From Cafeteria roenbergensis (lineage: Eukaryota; Sar; Bigyra; Bicosoecida; Cafeteriaceae), in NCBI GenBank assembly GCA_008330645.1, contig VLTN01000014.1, forward strand, positions 310,001-374,000: 64,000 nt of DNA, written 5' to 3'. Below are positions 10,850 through 23,000 of the stretch, one piece after another (positions within the stretch are counted from its first letter, which is position 1; each line of letters opens with the position of its first letter). The notes beneath the pieces are model-generated. The model saw only the letters and a program-made list of their open reading frames with translations, was not told the DNA's origin and did no database searches. A program made the translations under genes and the position numbers.

Positions 10850-12349
10850 TCAGGCAACTGGCAACCCCGAAGACTTGCGCACTCCGTCCAAGAAGGGCTC
10901 CAGCCACACGGATACGCCAGAGGCAACGGAAATGCCGGCGGTGTCGGCCACCGAGGCGGCGCCGAGGTAAAACTCCCGCAAGTGCGGCGGGGACTCGGCC
11001 CTGATTTTGCGAAATGCGTTCACGTACACTGCCCCTCCCAGCAACCCCTCAAACAGCACGAGAGCGAACATGATCCACGAGGACCCGATGAACTGGGTGC
11101 AGCTCTGAATGATGAACACCACCAGCATGATGGTCTGGCCGAGGGGCATCGGCCACAGCGTGTTGATCGGCAGCAGCTGCCCCGACGACCGGGAAATGAA
11201 GACCCCCGCCTGGTACACGAGCTGCGCGCGCTTGTAAAAGTCGTGCTTGGGAAGGCCATCATTGGGGAAGGACAGCGTCCCGGCTACTCCTGAATTGATG
11301 GTGTACTCGGCAAAGTACACCACGAACAGCCAGGTCATGACAGGCAGCAGAGATCGCAGCGCCGTCAGCCGCTGCGCCGTCGTCATGGTCTTGGTGGCGT
11401 CACACGACTCCATCCCCCTTGTCCCCGCCGGCTCAGCCAAGCCCTTCTTGGTGCCGTGCCCGGGGGGGTTGACAAGCCGCGTCGTGTCGCCTTGCCGCGG
11501 CCGCCCCACCATCGACGCCCCAGGCCCGTCCGAGCCCTCCGTGTGCTCCAACTCCAGCCCGGGCCCCACGCTCCCACTGGACGCGTGCTGGTGCAGCTTG
11601 CCCGCGCCCGCCACGGGGGCGCCCGCGGCGTACGGCGACTCATCGGGGACGCCGTCGCTCGCGGAGGACGGCGAGGGCTCGGGCTCAGCGAAGACCGTCC
11701 CTGGGCCCAACGCCACAAAGTAGCAAAGGACGTACATCAGGGGGAAGATGAGGCCGATGAGGAGCGTCGTCCTGTCGGAGATGCCAAACGCGGACGTGAA
11801 CATCACGTAGAAGCCTGCTCCCGCCACGCCCGCGAAGCCCGTCCCGGAGGACCAGGCAGTGACGGCAGACTCTTTGTAGAAGGCGAGCATAGCCAGGCTT
11901 GTGACCTCACCCCAGCCAGAGGAGATGGCTGCGCAAACCACGCCGAGCAACTTGAGCTCCACTGGCTCGCAGAGCGCTGCCAGCAGAAAGGACGCCGCGC
12001 TGAATGCACCACAGAGCGCATACCGAACGCTGTACGGCATGTAGTGCGCCCAGAATGGGGCCGTCGGCTTGATGACGATGACTGGCAAAATGTCCGCCGC
12101 AAGCACGATTCCTGCCCCGCCGGCGATGATGGCCTCGGCGGCGGTGAGGAACACCACGTACCCCACGTTGTTGGTAAGCCCCATCACCCACCACGCCGCC
12201 CAGTTCCGCCAAGTCTCTCCGCTCGAGTCCGCGGGTTCTGCCTCGGGCATGGCGAGCAGCGAGTCGGTCGACTCGTCGGTGACCCCCATCCCGTCCCCCG
12301 ACGCGCCGCGCCTCGCGTATCCGTCCACCACGGCCTCGCGGTCCGCCAT
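10850..12349 (-). CDS. CLN3: CLN3 (battenin) family lysosomal membrane protein
   Basis: A single exon from ATG 12349, 499 aa (human CLN3 is 438). The first 55 residues are acidic and predicted to be cytosolic. Multiple membrane helices follow, with CLN3 hallmarks: WWVMGLTNNVGYVVFLTAA, then VLAADILPVIVIKPTAPFW, SGWGEVTSLAML, and near the end REFYLGAASVADTAGISVA. A disordered loop of about 100 residues splits the helices in the middle, as in other CLN3 proteins but longer. CLN3 acts in the lysosome or vacuole membrane in pH, basic amino-acid and glycerophosphodiester handling (family knowledge). The frame stays open upstream as far as 13771, but that part overlaps the opposing SET gene and shows no homology, so I start at the Met just before the acidic leader. 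Confidence 0.9.
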   Translation of the reverse strand: MADREAVVDGYARRGASGDGMGVTDESTDSLLAMPEAEPADSSGETWRNWAAWWVMGLTNNVGYVVFLTAAEAIIAGGAGIVLAADILPVIVIKPTAPFWAHYMPYSVRYALCGAFSAASFLLAALCEPVELKLLGVVCAAISSGWGEVTSLAMLAFYKESAVTAWSSGTGFAGVAGAGFYVMFTSAFGISDRTTLLIGLIFPLMYVLCYFVALGPGTVFAEPEPSPSSASDGVPDESPYAAGAPVAGAGKLHQHASSGSVGPGLELEHTEGSDGPGASMVGRPRQGDTTRLVNPPGHGTKKGLAEPAGTRGMESCDATKTMTTAQRLTALRSLLPVMTWLFVVYFAEYTINSGVAGTLSFPNDGLPKHDFYKRAQLVYQAGVFISRSSGQLLPINTLWPMPLGQTIMLVVFIIQSCTQFIGSSWIMFALVLFEGLLGGAVYVNAFRKIRAESPPHLREFYLGAASVADTAGISVASGVSVWLEPFLDGVRKSSGLPVA

Positions 12350-12536
12350 GGGCGCGGGCGGCGGAGTGGCTTCAACTCCGGGCTCCAGCAACTGCTTGTT
12401 GCAGCCGGGCGGGCAGAGCCGCGCTCTGGCGAGAGTGCAGTTCGGGCGTGCGGAAACGGGGCGCAGCCCGCTTGCGGCCTCACTGAGCTCCCGCCGCAGC
12501 TGGCCCTTGCCCAAGCACAGGGAGCCTTGCCCGGGC
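12350..12536. promoter_or_regulatory. Divergent CLN3 / SET-gene promoter interval
   Basis: Only 187 bp separate the two start codons once the short first exon of the SET gene is recognised, so a shared or overlapping promoter is likely. I could not identify a specific motif. Confidence 0.5.
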
Positions 12537-15500
12537 ATGGACCCCGTGGACTTTTTCCGCGTGAGGCGGGCTGGCTTCGCGAGTGCCGGCCTGGCGCAGA
12601 GGCCTCGCACACAACCCCTATTGCGCTCGCGCGAGCGCGCTGCGAGCGTCCCTTCCGGGCTTCCCATCGTCGCCTCCCGGCCGCCCGCCCCCTCGCAGTT
12701 CCGCGGCGATGAGGCACTGCGCCGCGGCGATTTCGGGCTGGCGGAGATGATGTACACCAGCGTGAGACGAGCGCTTTTTTTGTTGTTGCCGCGTTTCTGC
12801 CGAGCGCGCGTCTGCGCCGCGTTTGGTCCCAACCGCTTTGGGGGGAGCCCCGCATAGCGCCCTGCTGCGGAGCGCGGGCCGGGCATTCTTGCTTGCTGGC
12901 CTGCCCAGCACCGCGTGTGCGAGGTCCGGGCGCTGCTCGGCGGCGTGCGGCGCTGTGCTCCAGGTTTGCCCGTGTTCGGGTGGGAATATCTCGCGTGGCG
13001 TGGGGCTTCCGCGCGCCTGTGCGGGTGAGAGGCGGCGCAGCGCACGCATGCTTTCACGGCTGAACCCCCCCCCTTCGCCTGCTGTTGCGCTGTGCGGCTG
13101 CAGGCGATGCATCGGAATGCGACGGACCTGCCTTGCCTGATGGGTCGCGCAACTGCCCTGGCGGCCCTCGGCGGCAGCGCCGACTTGCACAGCGCGCAGG
13201 ACGACGCTGCGATGCTGCGCCAGCTTGCGCACACGTGGATTCCTGCGCGGGCCGTCGCTGCCCTGGTGGTGGCAGCCGCCGGGCACCTCGAAGAGGCAGA
13301 CGGCGACCTGGCGGAGTGCGCGCACCTGCTCGAGGTTGGCGGCCAGACCACGATGCGCGGATACGAAGCCTGCGTCATCCGCTCGCAGGAGGCGCTGGTT
13401 CGCGTGGCTCGCAAGTCCCTGCCCGGGCTTGAGCTCCGCACTGAGGCGGAGTCGGCAAAGTCTGTCGGCGACGCTGCCGAAGTTTCCCCGCTGGCCGCAG
13501 CCGACGAGGCGGCCGGCCCCAGCTCCGCCAACGTCAGCACCGGCCACGCCCCGACTGGAGCAAGCGGCAGAGCAGCAGGCTCCGCCAACCCTCCCTCTCT
13601 GCTTGCGGAGGGCAAGTCCCCGCTGTCAACGACCGGCTCGCCGGGCGTGACGGCAGCCGGCCAGGCCGGCAGCGCTGCGGCCCACAGCGCCTCGGCAGCA
13701 GGAGCAGCCGCGGGGGGGGCAGCGGGCCCCGCGGCACTCGCCGTTGAGGCCAGAAGCCTCGGCGGCGGCACCGCCGGAGCAGCCGCCGCGGGCGGGGGAG
13801 CAGGACGCGGCGGCAGCGGTGCCGGCAGCAGTGGCGGCGAGGGCGAGGGCGAGGGCGCGAGCGGAGTCGCACTTGCCGGCCCTCACGCGGGTGCCGCCCC
13901 CGCCGACCCGCGGCCCGCCCCGCTCGTCCCCTCCAGCCCGCTGGCGAGGTCCCCGTCCGGCACGCTGGTTCACGCGTCCCCGTCGGTGTGCGTCTCCTCC
14001 CCCGCCAGGCCGGGCGCCGCGAAGCTGCTCGACAGCATGCCCTCGCCGGCTGGCAGCACGGGCCTCTCGCCTTGCCGCTCCAGCCCCAAGCGGGCCGCCC
14101 CGGCTCCGCCGCAGGTCCTCGGCCTGTACGCCCCTCCCCAGCTGGTGGCCGCGCCTGCCTGCCCGGCGGTGCTGGAGGCGGTGCGCATCACTCTGTCCTT
14201 GGCCGCCCCCGCGGTGTCTGCAATGGCACTTCGCGTCGCGCAGCCCGTCGGCGTATCCCCGGCCGACAAGGCCGTGATCGCCGCCAGGGCTCTGCAAGTC
14301 CCGGCGCACGATTCCGGGTCGGACGGAGCTGGCGGAGCAAGCAGCTCCGCGGCCGCGCCATCGGCTGCGGCGGCGACGGCGGCGGCCGGCGGCTTCGGCC
14401 ACGGCAGCGGAACCGGCGCGGCGTCGCCTGGCAGCCAGCGGGCTGCTGGCAGTGGCAGCCGGGGAGGGCAGGGGGGCGGGGAGGAGGAGGAGAAGAAGGA
14501 GGAGGAGGGCCACCGCCGGGCCGCGTCGTCGGGGGCGAGCAGCGCTGCGGCAGCTGCTGCGGCGGCCGCAGCTCGCGATCGCCGGGCGGTCGGGGCGACC
14601 CCAGACGCTGTGTTCCGCCGCTTGGAGAACTGGCTCGTCTGCGGCAGCCCGGGCGGTCTGGCCGACCCGGCCGCAGCGTCGATGCTCGCTGCCGCTCAGC
14701 GTGCTCCCGAGTCGGACGGAGGCGACCAGCGCGCCAGGACAAGCGCCCGGGCTTCTGCCGGGGCGGAAACTGGCACGGGCGCCGGAGACGAGGACGAGAC
14801 ACCGGCAGAGGACGCGGGCGAGGGGGACTCGGAGGAGGGGGACTCGGAGGAGGCCTCGTCGAGGGGCAGCCCGGCCGCGCGGCGCTCCGCCGGCCTTCCT
14901 GGCGTGCGCCCCGGCTCGGCACGCGCCGACGGCGGCGCGACTGGGGTGGTGCCGCCCGGCGAGGTGCCGGACGAAGCCGTGCTGGCGGCGCCGCGCATCA
15001 CTGGCGGCGGCCCCCTCCTGTCGTCCTTCCCCGCCATCAAGATGCAGAGCTTCGGCGACGAGGGCTACCGCGGCGTGGTCATGGCGCGCGACGTGGAGGC
15101 AGGCGAGGAGATCCTGGCCGTGGACCGCAGGTGTCTCATCACCGTGGAGCATGGCAAGGCCACCCCCGTGGGCCAGCGGATGCTCATGGCCTCGCCCCCG
15201 CTTCGCCTCAGCGCGGCGAAGCACTGCTACACCGTCGTGTTCATCCTGCTCGACCAGGAGAGGGGCGGCTCGTTCTTCCAGCCGTACTACGACGCCCTGC
15301 CCAAGTCCTTCCCGTCGATGCCCCTCTTCTGGCCGAGGGAGCAGCTCCAGTGGCTGAAGGGCTCCTACATCCTCACGCAGGTGGCAGACCGCCGCCGCAA
15401 CCTGGAGAAGGACTACCACGAGATCTGCCGTGTGTCCCCAGACTTTGCCCGGTTCAGCCTGCACCGGTTCACCGTGATGCGAATGGTCGTTGCCTCCCGC

Positions 15501-16361
15501 AACTTCGGCATCGTCGTGGACGGCCGCAAGACCGACGCCATGGTCCCTTACGGCGACATGCTCAACCACCTGCGCCCGCGGGAAACTCGCTGGACGTTCA
15601 ACCGCCACCGCCAGTGCTTCACCATCCACGCCACCACCGGGCTGCGGGCCGGCGACCAGGTGTACGACTCCTACGGCCGCAAGTGCAACTCCAGGTTCCT
15701 CCTCAACTACGGCTTCACGGCAGAAGACAACCGCGACGGGGAGACCTCTCGCAGCCTGGACGAGCTGTGGGTGCGATTGGCCATGCCCCCGCCGCAGCAG
15801 GACGCCTGGTGGAACCGGAAGCGTGTCCTTCTCGATGGCGGCGTCTGCACCCGGGGCATCCGCCTGGCCGCCTGCAACTCGCACATCGGAACACGGGAGG
15901 CCTTCTCCTTCCTTCGCTTCGCCATGGCCGAGGGACGCGACGTCTCTCGCCTGCCCTACATCGGGAGGGACATCCTCCTGGGCTCGAAGCCCATCGCGCC
16001 CCTCAGCGCAGAGAACGAGGCGATGGTGCTGCGCGCTCTTGCCGCAGCATGCCAGGAGCAGCTCGACGGCTATGAGCGCTCGGTGGAGCTGGACCTGGCA
16101 GAGCTGGCGTCCGGGACCTGCCTCCGCGGTTCCAACAGGCGAAACGCGCTCATCCTCCTCAGAGGCGAGAAGCTCACGGCCCGGCACTTCATCAGGCTTG
16201 CAGAGGTGGCAGTGCCCCTGCTCTCCGCATCGCCAGAGGAGATCGCCGAGGTAGTGCGCAGGCCCGTGACGGAGGACTCGGAAATCAACAGCTACGTGCG
16301 CGCCGTGGTTCGGCCGCTTGTCAACGCCGCCGCCTCGCGGTATTACAGCATGGCGTACTGA
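12537..16361 (+). CDS. TPR-SET protein (SETD3/LSMT-class methyltransferase-like)
   Basis: Three exons, 12537-12560, 12699-12761 and 13104-16361, join in phase 0 to give 1,114 aa. The first two exons are tiny but fit well: MDPVDFFR, then FRGDEALRRGDFGLAEMMYTS, which completes a tetratricopeptide helix continued in exon 3 (AMHRNATDLPCLMGRATAL). A run of about 500 low-complexity Ala/Gly/Ser residues follows. The SET domain lies at about 655-885: GYRGVVMARDVEAGEEIL, the split catalytic motif MVPYGDMLNHLRP, and YDSYGRKCNSRFLLNYGF with the SET Tyr. The C-terminal 220 residues resemble the helical substrate-binding domain of Rubisco-LSMT/SETD3 enzymes. The class methylates Lys or His on non-histone proteins; the substrate here is unknown. 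A long open frame on the opposite strand is a GC artefact. Confidence 0.85.
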
Positions 16362-17020
16362 GCCGTGCGAGACGTTCGCGTCCCAGCGTGGCTGTGCGCT
16401 CCAGCCATCGCCTGCTGAGGCTCGCGGTTGTCCTCCGTCCGGCGCCGGAAAACCAATTTGCTTCACAAGTGCGTGTCCCCAAGTCGCGCGACTTTCGGCG
16501 CGCAGGCTTGCTTTCTTCGAGCTTGTGTGTTCCAAATGGCCATCCGTTGTTCTTCCATTGTTTCCGCCTGTTCTTTTGTGAGTGTGCCTGTGTCGGTGCC
16601 TCCGTGACCCGAATGCGCTGGAACTTGCGCTGTGGCCTCGGAGCGGTCGTGCGCATCAAACAGCGAGACGCGAGCACTCGCCTCCACTTGCGCGCCCCTG
16701 ATTACGCGGACCGGAGTCACAACACAGAGTGGCGGCTGGGGGGGGGGGCGTGGGGGCAGTCCGGACGCTGCCTGCAGCCCCTCGTGCTGCTCCGCAGGTG
16801 CAGCCAGGAGCTGGCAGCGGCGGGGCGCGCTCGGCAGAGCAGCCCAAGCATCGTGTTGTTGCCGCGGCGGCGTGGCAGGGAGAAACCACAACCGCCGAGC
16901 GAGCCGCGCAGCCGCGTAGCAGACCGCACCAGAGCGGGCAGTTGGAGCTTGCTCGTCTCTTGCTGGCCACCGGAGCGCGCGCGGACACCCCCGCTTCCCA
17001 GTCAGCCGCCAGCTGCGCGC
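16362..17020. other. Intergenic, SET gene to large disordered gene
   Basis: Tandem plus-strand spacing of 659 bp. It should hold the 3' end of the SET transcript and the 5' leader and promoter of the next gene. The downstream frame is open through all of it, so an upstream exon or earlier start cannot be excluded. No repeat or RNA gene seen. Confidence 0.5.
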
Positions 17021-20000
17021 ATGGACGCAGGCGCGGCTGGGTGGTGGCGTCGCTTGGCGCTTCAAGAGGAGCTGTCCGCTGCCTCGGGGGCGCGCTATTC
17101 GAGCGCCAACGCTGCACTGCTGGAAATCGTTCTTCGGCATGCCAGCGGCTCCATCTCGTCGGAGCAGCTGGCCGGCGTGCTGGAGGGCCAGCGTCTGGAC
17201 CAGCGCAGCGGCGAGGCCGCGGATGACAGGGAGTCAGCCGAGGGCGCGCCGGCGGGGGCCCCAGACGCCCTCAGCGCTGAAACAGTGGCCGCGGTAGTTG
17301 GTGATATTGCGCGCGTGCTGGAGGTGCGCGGGGCCGACGAGCAAACAGTGACACTCAGCCTGGCGGTGCTGTGCGACGAGCAGAATCGCCTCAGCATTCA
17401 GCGCGGCCAAGCCGACGCAGCGTGGCTGCGGGAGGTGGAACGTCTCTTCTTTGCCCTCGACGCGGCTGGGCGGGGCGTGCTGGTGCCCGACGAGGCCGCG
17501 CTCGTGGTGCTTGCTGCAGCCACGCAAGCGCCCCCGCGCGCCGCGCCAGGAGGCGAGCGGCCCCTCTCCGCCTTGACGCGAGCCGTGTGCGCAGCGGGCG
17601 GCCGCCCTGGCGGCTCCGACTCGGCGTCACGCCCGGCCGCCTGGCGCCGCAGCGCGCTGTCCGGGAGCTCCGGCCGGGGCACGGCAGCGGGGGCGAGCAG
17701 CAGGATGCGGGGGGCGGGCGGACTGGCGAGACTGGCAGACTCCGCGTGGCGCTGGCCTGTGGCCTGCTCCCGTGCGCTCGCGGACGGCGGTGACCCGGCG
17801 TCGGCGCTGGCAAGGGGAGCTGGCGCGGTGACGCTTCGCGCGTTCAAGGTGGCACTGCGGACGGCAGGGCTGAGCGCGCAAGCCGTTGCACTGCTCAGGA
17901 GACGGGTCCGCGCTCTCTGCGAGGCGGCGGCCCGCTCAATGGGCAGGGAGGGCGCCCGACCAGCCCGGAGCGGGCCTGAGCTGTGGGTCCCGGTGAGCCC
18001 GCCGACGATCTCCGCTCGCTCTGAGGATGACGGCCCTGAGGGCGGCAACGCCCCAACAGGCCAGCCAGGGGCTTCGGCGGCAGCGTCGTCCCCGGCGCTC
18101 CCGGCGGCCTGGTGGGGGGCAGTGTGCGGGGCGTCAGGAGGCGACGCGTCGCTCTCGGCCTTTCTGCTGGGCCGCGGCGTTGCCGTGCTCACTGAAGCGA
18201 CCCAGGATGGCGCAACCCGCGAGGAGGTGGCCTCAGCGCTCGCGCGTGCCTTCTGGGCCTCGTCGTCCTCCTCGCGCTCCTCCTCCCCGCGCCCCGCCGC
18301 GGACGGCGCGGCTGACGCTGCCCAGTCCAGCGACGCACAGCCGCCGCACCCCAAAGACGACGATGGCGACGACGGGGGAGAGGGGAGCGCGATTCGCCCG
18401 GTGCTGGCTCGTTGCGAGGCCGTGATGGAGGCCTACGCGACGCTCTTTGAGCGGCTCTGCCGGGTGGTGGCTGCAGCGGACGACGTCATTGGCGCCGCAG
18501 CGGTGGCGGACACACTTCTCCACAGACGCCGAGGAGCTGTCGCGCCTGCGCCTGCAGGCCAAAGCGACTCCGCGATGCTCCGGTCTGCCGAGGAGCAGGT
18601 CCGCGCTGCCGGGGAGCGCTGGGCAGCGGCCGCCCTGGGCGCGGACGCGCCTGCGACTGGCTCGCTGGCGGGGACGGGAGCTGTGCCGCCCCCCAGCACC
18701 AAGGCCGCCCTCGGCTCTTCCGCGGCAGCACCCAAGGCTGGCCCAGCGCCAGACGAAGCCTCGGATGCCCCGAGCAGCGACGGCTCAGACTCGTCGGCTG
18801 GGGGCTCGCAACCGGGCCGGCGAACACCGATCGGCACGGTGGGGCCGCCGACGCCGGGCCCGTCGCCAGCTCGCGAGCCGGGAGCCTCCGCCCCGCCAAG
18901 TGACCCGCCCACAAGGGCTTTGGCTTCGGCACCGGAGGCTGGCACAGACGCTGGCGCCGTGACCCCATCGACCCGGCCAGCATCGTCGCCGAACTTGACG
19001 ATCGAAGAGGTGCTGGCAGCCGCAGCGGCGGCGCGGCAGCATGCCTCCGCGGCAGCGGCGCCGCGCCGGGCTGATCTGGGAGTCGCAACGACGGCCGCCG
19101 CGCCGTCGCGTGAGGGCCAGCCTCCGGGCCGCAAGGAGGCCCCGGGCCCGCTCAGCACCATGCAGCAAGCTGCCCCGCGCGTGGTAGTTGGGGCAGACGG
19201 GGTGGTGTCGCTCGCTCGTCCAGGGCCCAGCCCGGCCGCATCGGTGGCCGCGCCCCAGGCCGGGGCCGGCGGGCTGCCAGCAGACAGCGCCCCGCTGACC
19301 ATCGCTTCAGGCCTGCGCGCCACCGCCCCCAGCATCGCGACTGCGGTGGTGCAACCGCCCCCTTCTCGCCAGCGGGCCTCGCTATCGTCGGCCAGGCGGC
19401 CCAGGCCCGGCGCCGTGCGAGCCAGCCTTGTGCGCAGGCGCGACAGGCAGGCAAATGCCACAGTCGAGCCTTGTCCCTCCGCAGGGCCGGCTGCCCCTCC
19501 CAGCCTGCCGCCCCCGCCCCCGGCCAGAAGCGGAGCCTCGGCCACGGCATCGGCCACGGGCACGGCCAAGCTGGTCGCTGCCGCGGGCACCGCGGCCCCC
19601 TCACAGCCAGCCGTCGCGCAGGGCGCGCCAGTGCGGGAGAGGCGCGCATCCGGCCTGGCCGCGGCAAAGGAGGCTATCCAAGCAGTGTCGCGTCAGCTGG
19701 AGAGCAGGATGGCAAGCCAGCCAGCCGAGCATGCGAGGGAGGCGCTGTCCTCCGTCGCCCCAAGTTCTGCGCCGGCTCCAGCGCCCGCGATTTCCGCTCC
19801 TGCTCCTGTTGCCGAGGCAGCCGGCGCTGCCGCTGCTCCCCCGCCGCCTCCTGGGCTGGAGGGCCCGCCTGCCTCGGACAGGCGTCCTAGCCCGCCGCCG
19901 CTCGCGACCAAGCCATCGCCGCCACCGCCGCCGCCGAGTGCCCGCCCGGCTCCGCCTGCCGAGGGCAACGCTGGGCCGACTGCAACTTCAACATCGCTTG

Positions 20001-23000
20001 CGGATGGAGGCGCGGCTGATGCTGGTGGCAGCCGGCAGGCTGTCGAGCAGGACAGAGAAGGGGGCTCCACCGGCAGCCAAGGAAGCGGCGCCGAAGCGGC
20101 CGCGGCCGGGCTCGGTCAGCTGGGCGACGTAGCCGCTGACCAACTGGCGCGGCCAGGCGCCCAGTCGACGGCGCCCGTGCTTGCTCCGTCGAACTCGCAA
20201 GAGTCCGATGTGCCGGCCTCGCTCGGATTGCACCCGAGCGGAACGGCGCCAGCTGGCCCGGAGGCACAGCCCATCAGGAGTGTTTCCCCTGAACGAAGCG
20301 GAGAGGTGCGTGTCAGGCAAGGCCTGCGTTTGCCCGTGCGGAGAGACAGCTCGCATTGCGATGACCCCGGGATTGACTCTGCAACGGGCGACTGGGCCCC
20401 TGCCGCCCCAACGCGCCCATCCAGCCCGGCGCCGACACGGGAGGGGAAGTGGGTGAAGGGGCCGCCCGCGGCACCGGAGGTGGCGGTGGCGGTGGCGTCG
20501 TCGAGAGATGCCACTGCCCCTGCTGCGCCTCCTGCCCCTGATGCGGCTGCTGCCCCAGGGGCAGCAGCCGCTGCAGACGGTGGCAGTGGCGGCGCCAGCG
20601 CGGACCATCCTGGGAATCAGCGGCCACTCGATCGCCCAGCCTCGAAAGCCGGCTCGCCAGGCGGCCTAGAGGCGCCCTCGAGGCCCCCAGGCGTATCGCC
20701 CCCACCGGCTCGCTCGGCCCCGCTGTCGCAGCCAGGCCCCGCGAGCTCCCCGAAGCGAGCTGCTGCGGAAGCAATGCCCTCGACAGCGGAGCGGCCGGCT
20801 CTCCGCGCAGGCGTGTCGGCGCCGAGCCTTCCCCTCGCGGCCCGGGCCGCTCCCAGCGAGGCCGACTCGCAGCACCAACGAGGGCAGGTCTCGCTGATGG
20901 TGAGCCGACGGCCCGGTGCGCTGTCCCTGTCCGACAACGCCAGCGCTCCGGGCGCCCCTGGCAGAGGCGAGCCCCTCCCCCGGCTGGAGCGCCCTGGGTC
21001 TGCAGGGGGTGCTTCTCCAGTCGGGTCGGATGCAACAAGCGCAGTCGCCATCGCGCTTGACCCGGCGATCGAGCTTGCGAGGGTGCTGCTGAACCAGCAG
21101 CAGCGTGCAGCGAGCGACGCGCGCTGGTTTGCTTCACAAATCAGGGCGGCGCCCACGCCGGAGGCGGCACAAGCCCTGCGCAAGCGGGCGGCAGAGGCTG
21201 CGGCCGAGAGCAAGCAGACAATCGCCGCGGTGAGCCGCGCAGCCGCTGCCGCAGCGGTTCGCCAAGATCCCTCCATTGTGTCCGCGCACAAGTGGGCCTC
21301 CGGCGCGTCTGCCCACCCGCGCTCCGTGGGGTGGCGCACGCCTGTGCCGTCCGTCGCCAGCGAGCGCGCGCGCAGCGCAAGGAGCGTCGATGGCTCCGGC
21401 GCCGAAGCCGCCGAGCCGTTGGCTGCGGGAACACCTGGCAGCACGGCCAAGCGCCATCGCGACGTGGTCCCGGTCTCTCTCGGGGTCGCGGCTACCCCGA
21501 GCCGGAGCCAGGCAGTCAGGGTGCGGCGCGGGCGAGGCAGGAGCAGCGCGGCGGCGGAGCCGCTTACCTTCCAGCAGTCGGTGCCGCCGTCGGGGTGGGG
21601 CTCGTCTGCCGCTGCCCACCCCCGGGCCACACCCAGCCAAGCCCTTGCTCATCACCCCGGCTTCGACTCTCCGGAGAAGCTCGGCGGAGGCGGTGGGCCG
21701 TCAGCCCTTGCCTCGCCGCAGGGCGACCCGGGATTCTTCTGCCCGCCAGCCGCCTCCCCTGCGCTGGCGGCGTCCGCAGCCGTCGCGGACGCATCTCCGG
21801 CAGCCTCGTTCATCCCCGGAGACCAGCTGCGGCGCACGCTGGGTCCCGACCTGGTGTCTCCGACGCTCAACCCTGACGCCCCGGCCGGCCACGGGTCTCC
21901 CAGTGGCGGCGAGCGTCGCTCGCTCGCGCCCTCTCAGCCGGGAACAGTCGCTGTGCACGTGGCCAGCCCCCCTCCCCCTCCCCAGCTTCCTGCCGCGCGG
22001 CCAGCTGCCGCCTCGCCTTCTCAGCGGCGCACCGGCCGCCTTGACCGCAGCGACGACAGCGTGGCTGACGGTCGCCACGATGAGCGGCAGAGGCGCTCGA
22101 GCTCCCCCGAGCCGGCGCACGGCGGTCAGTGGCGGGCTGGAGACAGCAACCTGTCACCCTCATCGAGACAAGGTACTTCGCCGTCGACCGGCACGCCCCT
22201 CGCCCCTCGCCACTTCCTGCCCGGGCTGGCGACGTCGCCCCCGATGGCGTTCGAGGACCTGTCAGGCGGATTCACGCCTGCTGCCGGTGCCTCCCTGCGC
22301 CCAGCAGAGCACCTGGCGTGGCCCTCCCCCCACGTCGATGCAGGTGGACTCACGAGCCGCTCTAGCGCCGAGGGGGGGCGCGACGGGGGCTACCGGCCCA
22401 CTGCGGCGGATGGCCGCTCCGGCGGCGTCGGCTGGCCCTCAGCCTCGCCGTCCCCGGCGGATCGCGCCTTTGAGATGACCGTCACGCCCGTGAGGGGTCC
22501 CCCCGGCAGAGCTGGGCACCCTTACAGCGGTGGGGTCGAGCTGCTTGGCGGGGACAGCCTCGACCGGCGCCCAGCCGTGGGCGTTGAGGGGCCCGGCCGC
22601 CGCAATGGTCCTGCCACGCTCTCGGCGGGAAGGCGCCCGCCAGTTCGCGCCCCTGGGCCGCTGGGCGGGCGGCAGGGCCCCACGAGCAGCGACTGCCGCG
22701 ATGGGAGTCGCGCGGATGGCGGGCACTGGAGGAGGGGCCCCGACCGCCCACCCGCTGCAGCGGCACCAGTGCCGCAGCGCCTGCTGCGAGAGACGCAGTC
22801 CTTCAGGCGCCACAAGCAGGCCAGAGAGGAGCCTAGCGACAAGTCGTCCGGCGCGCCTGTGCCCCTGGTGTCCCGGCTGCGGCCGCCGCGACCGGACGAC
22901 GAGCCGCCCAAGTCGTCGAAAGGCGGTCCCGGCGCCTCGGCCTCCCACCGGTCCGCAGAGGTGAAGGCCCGGCTGGCTGCCAGACAGGCCAAGGCTGCCC

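Noticed and set aside
12350-13771. Minus-strand extension of the CLN3 frame (to 973 aa)
   Set aside because: It overlaps the spliced 5' exons of the SET gene, has arbitrary composition and lacks any family feature. The CLN3 start at 12349 gives a normal length.
13626-16535. 969-codon minus-strand open frame opposite the SET gene
   Set aside because: Mirror image of a real GC-rich gene; the plus strand has an unmistakable SET domain.
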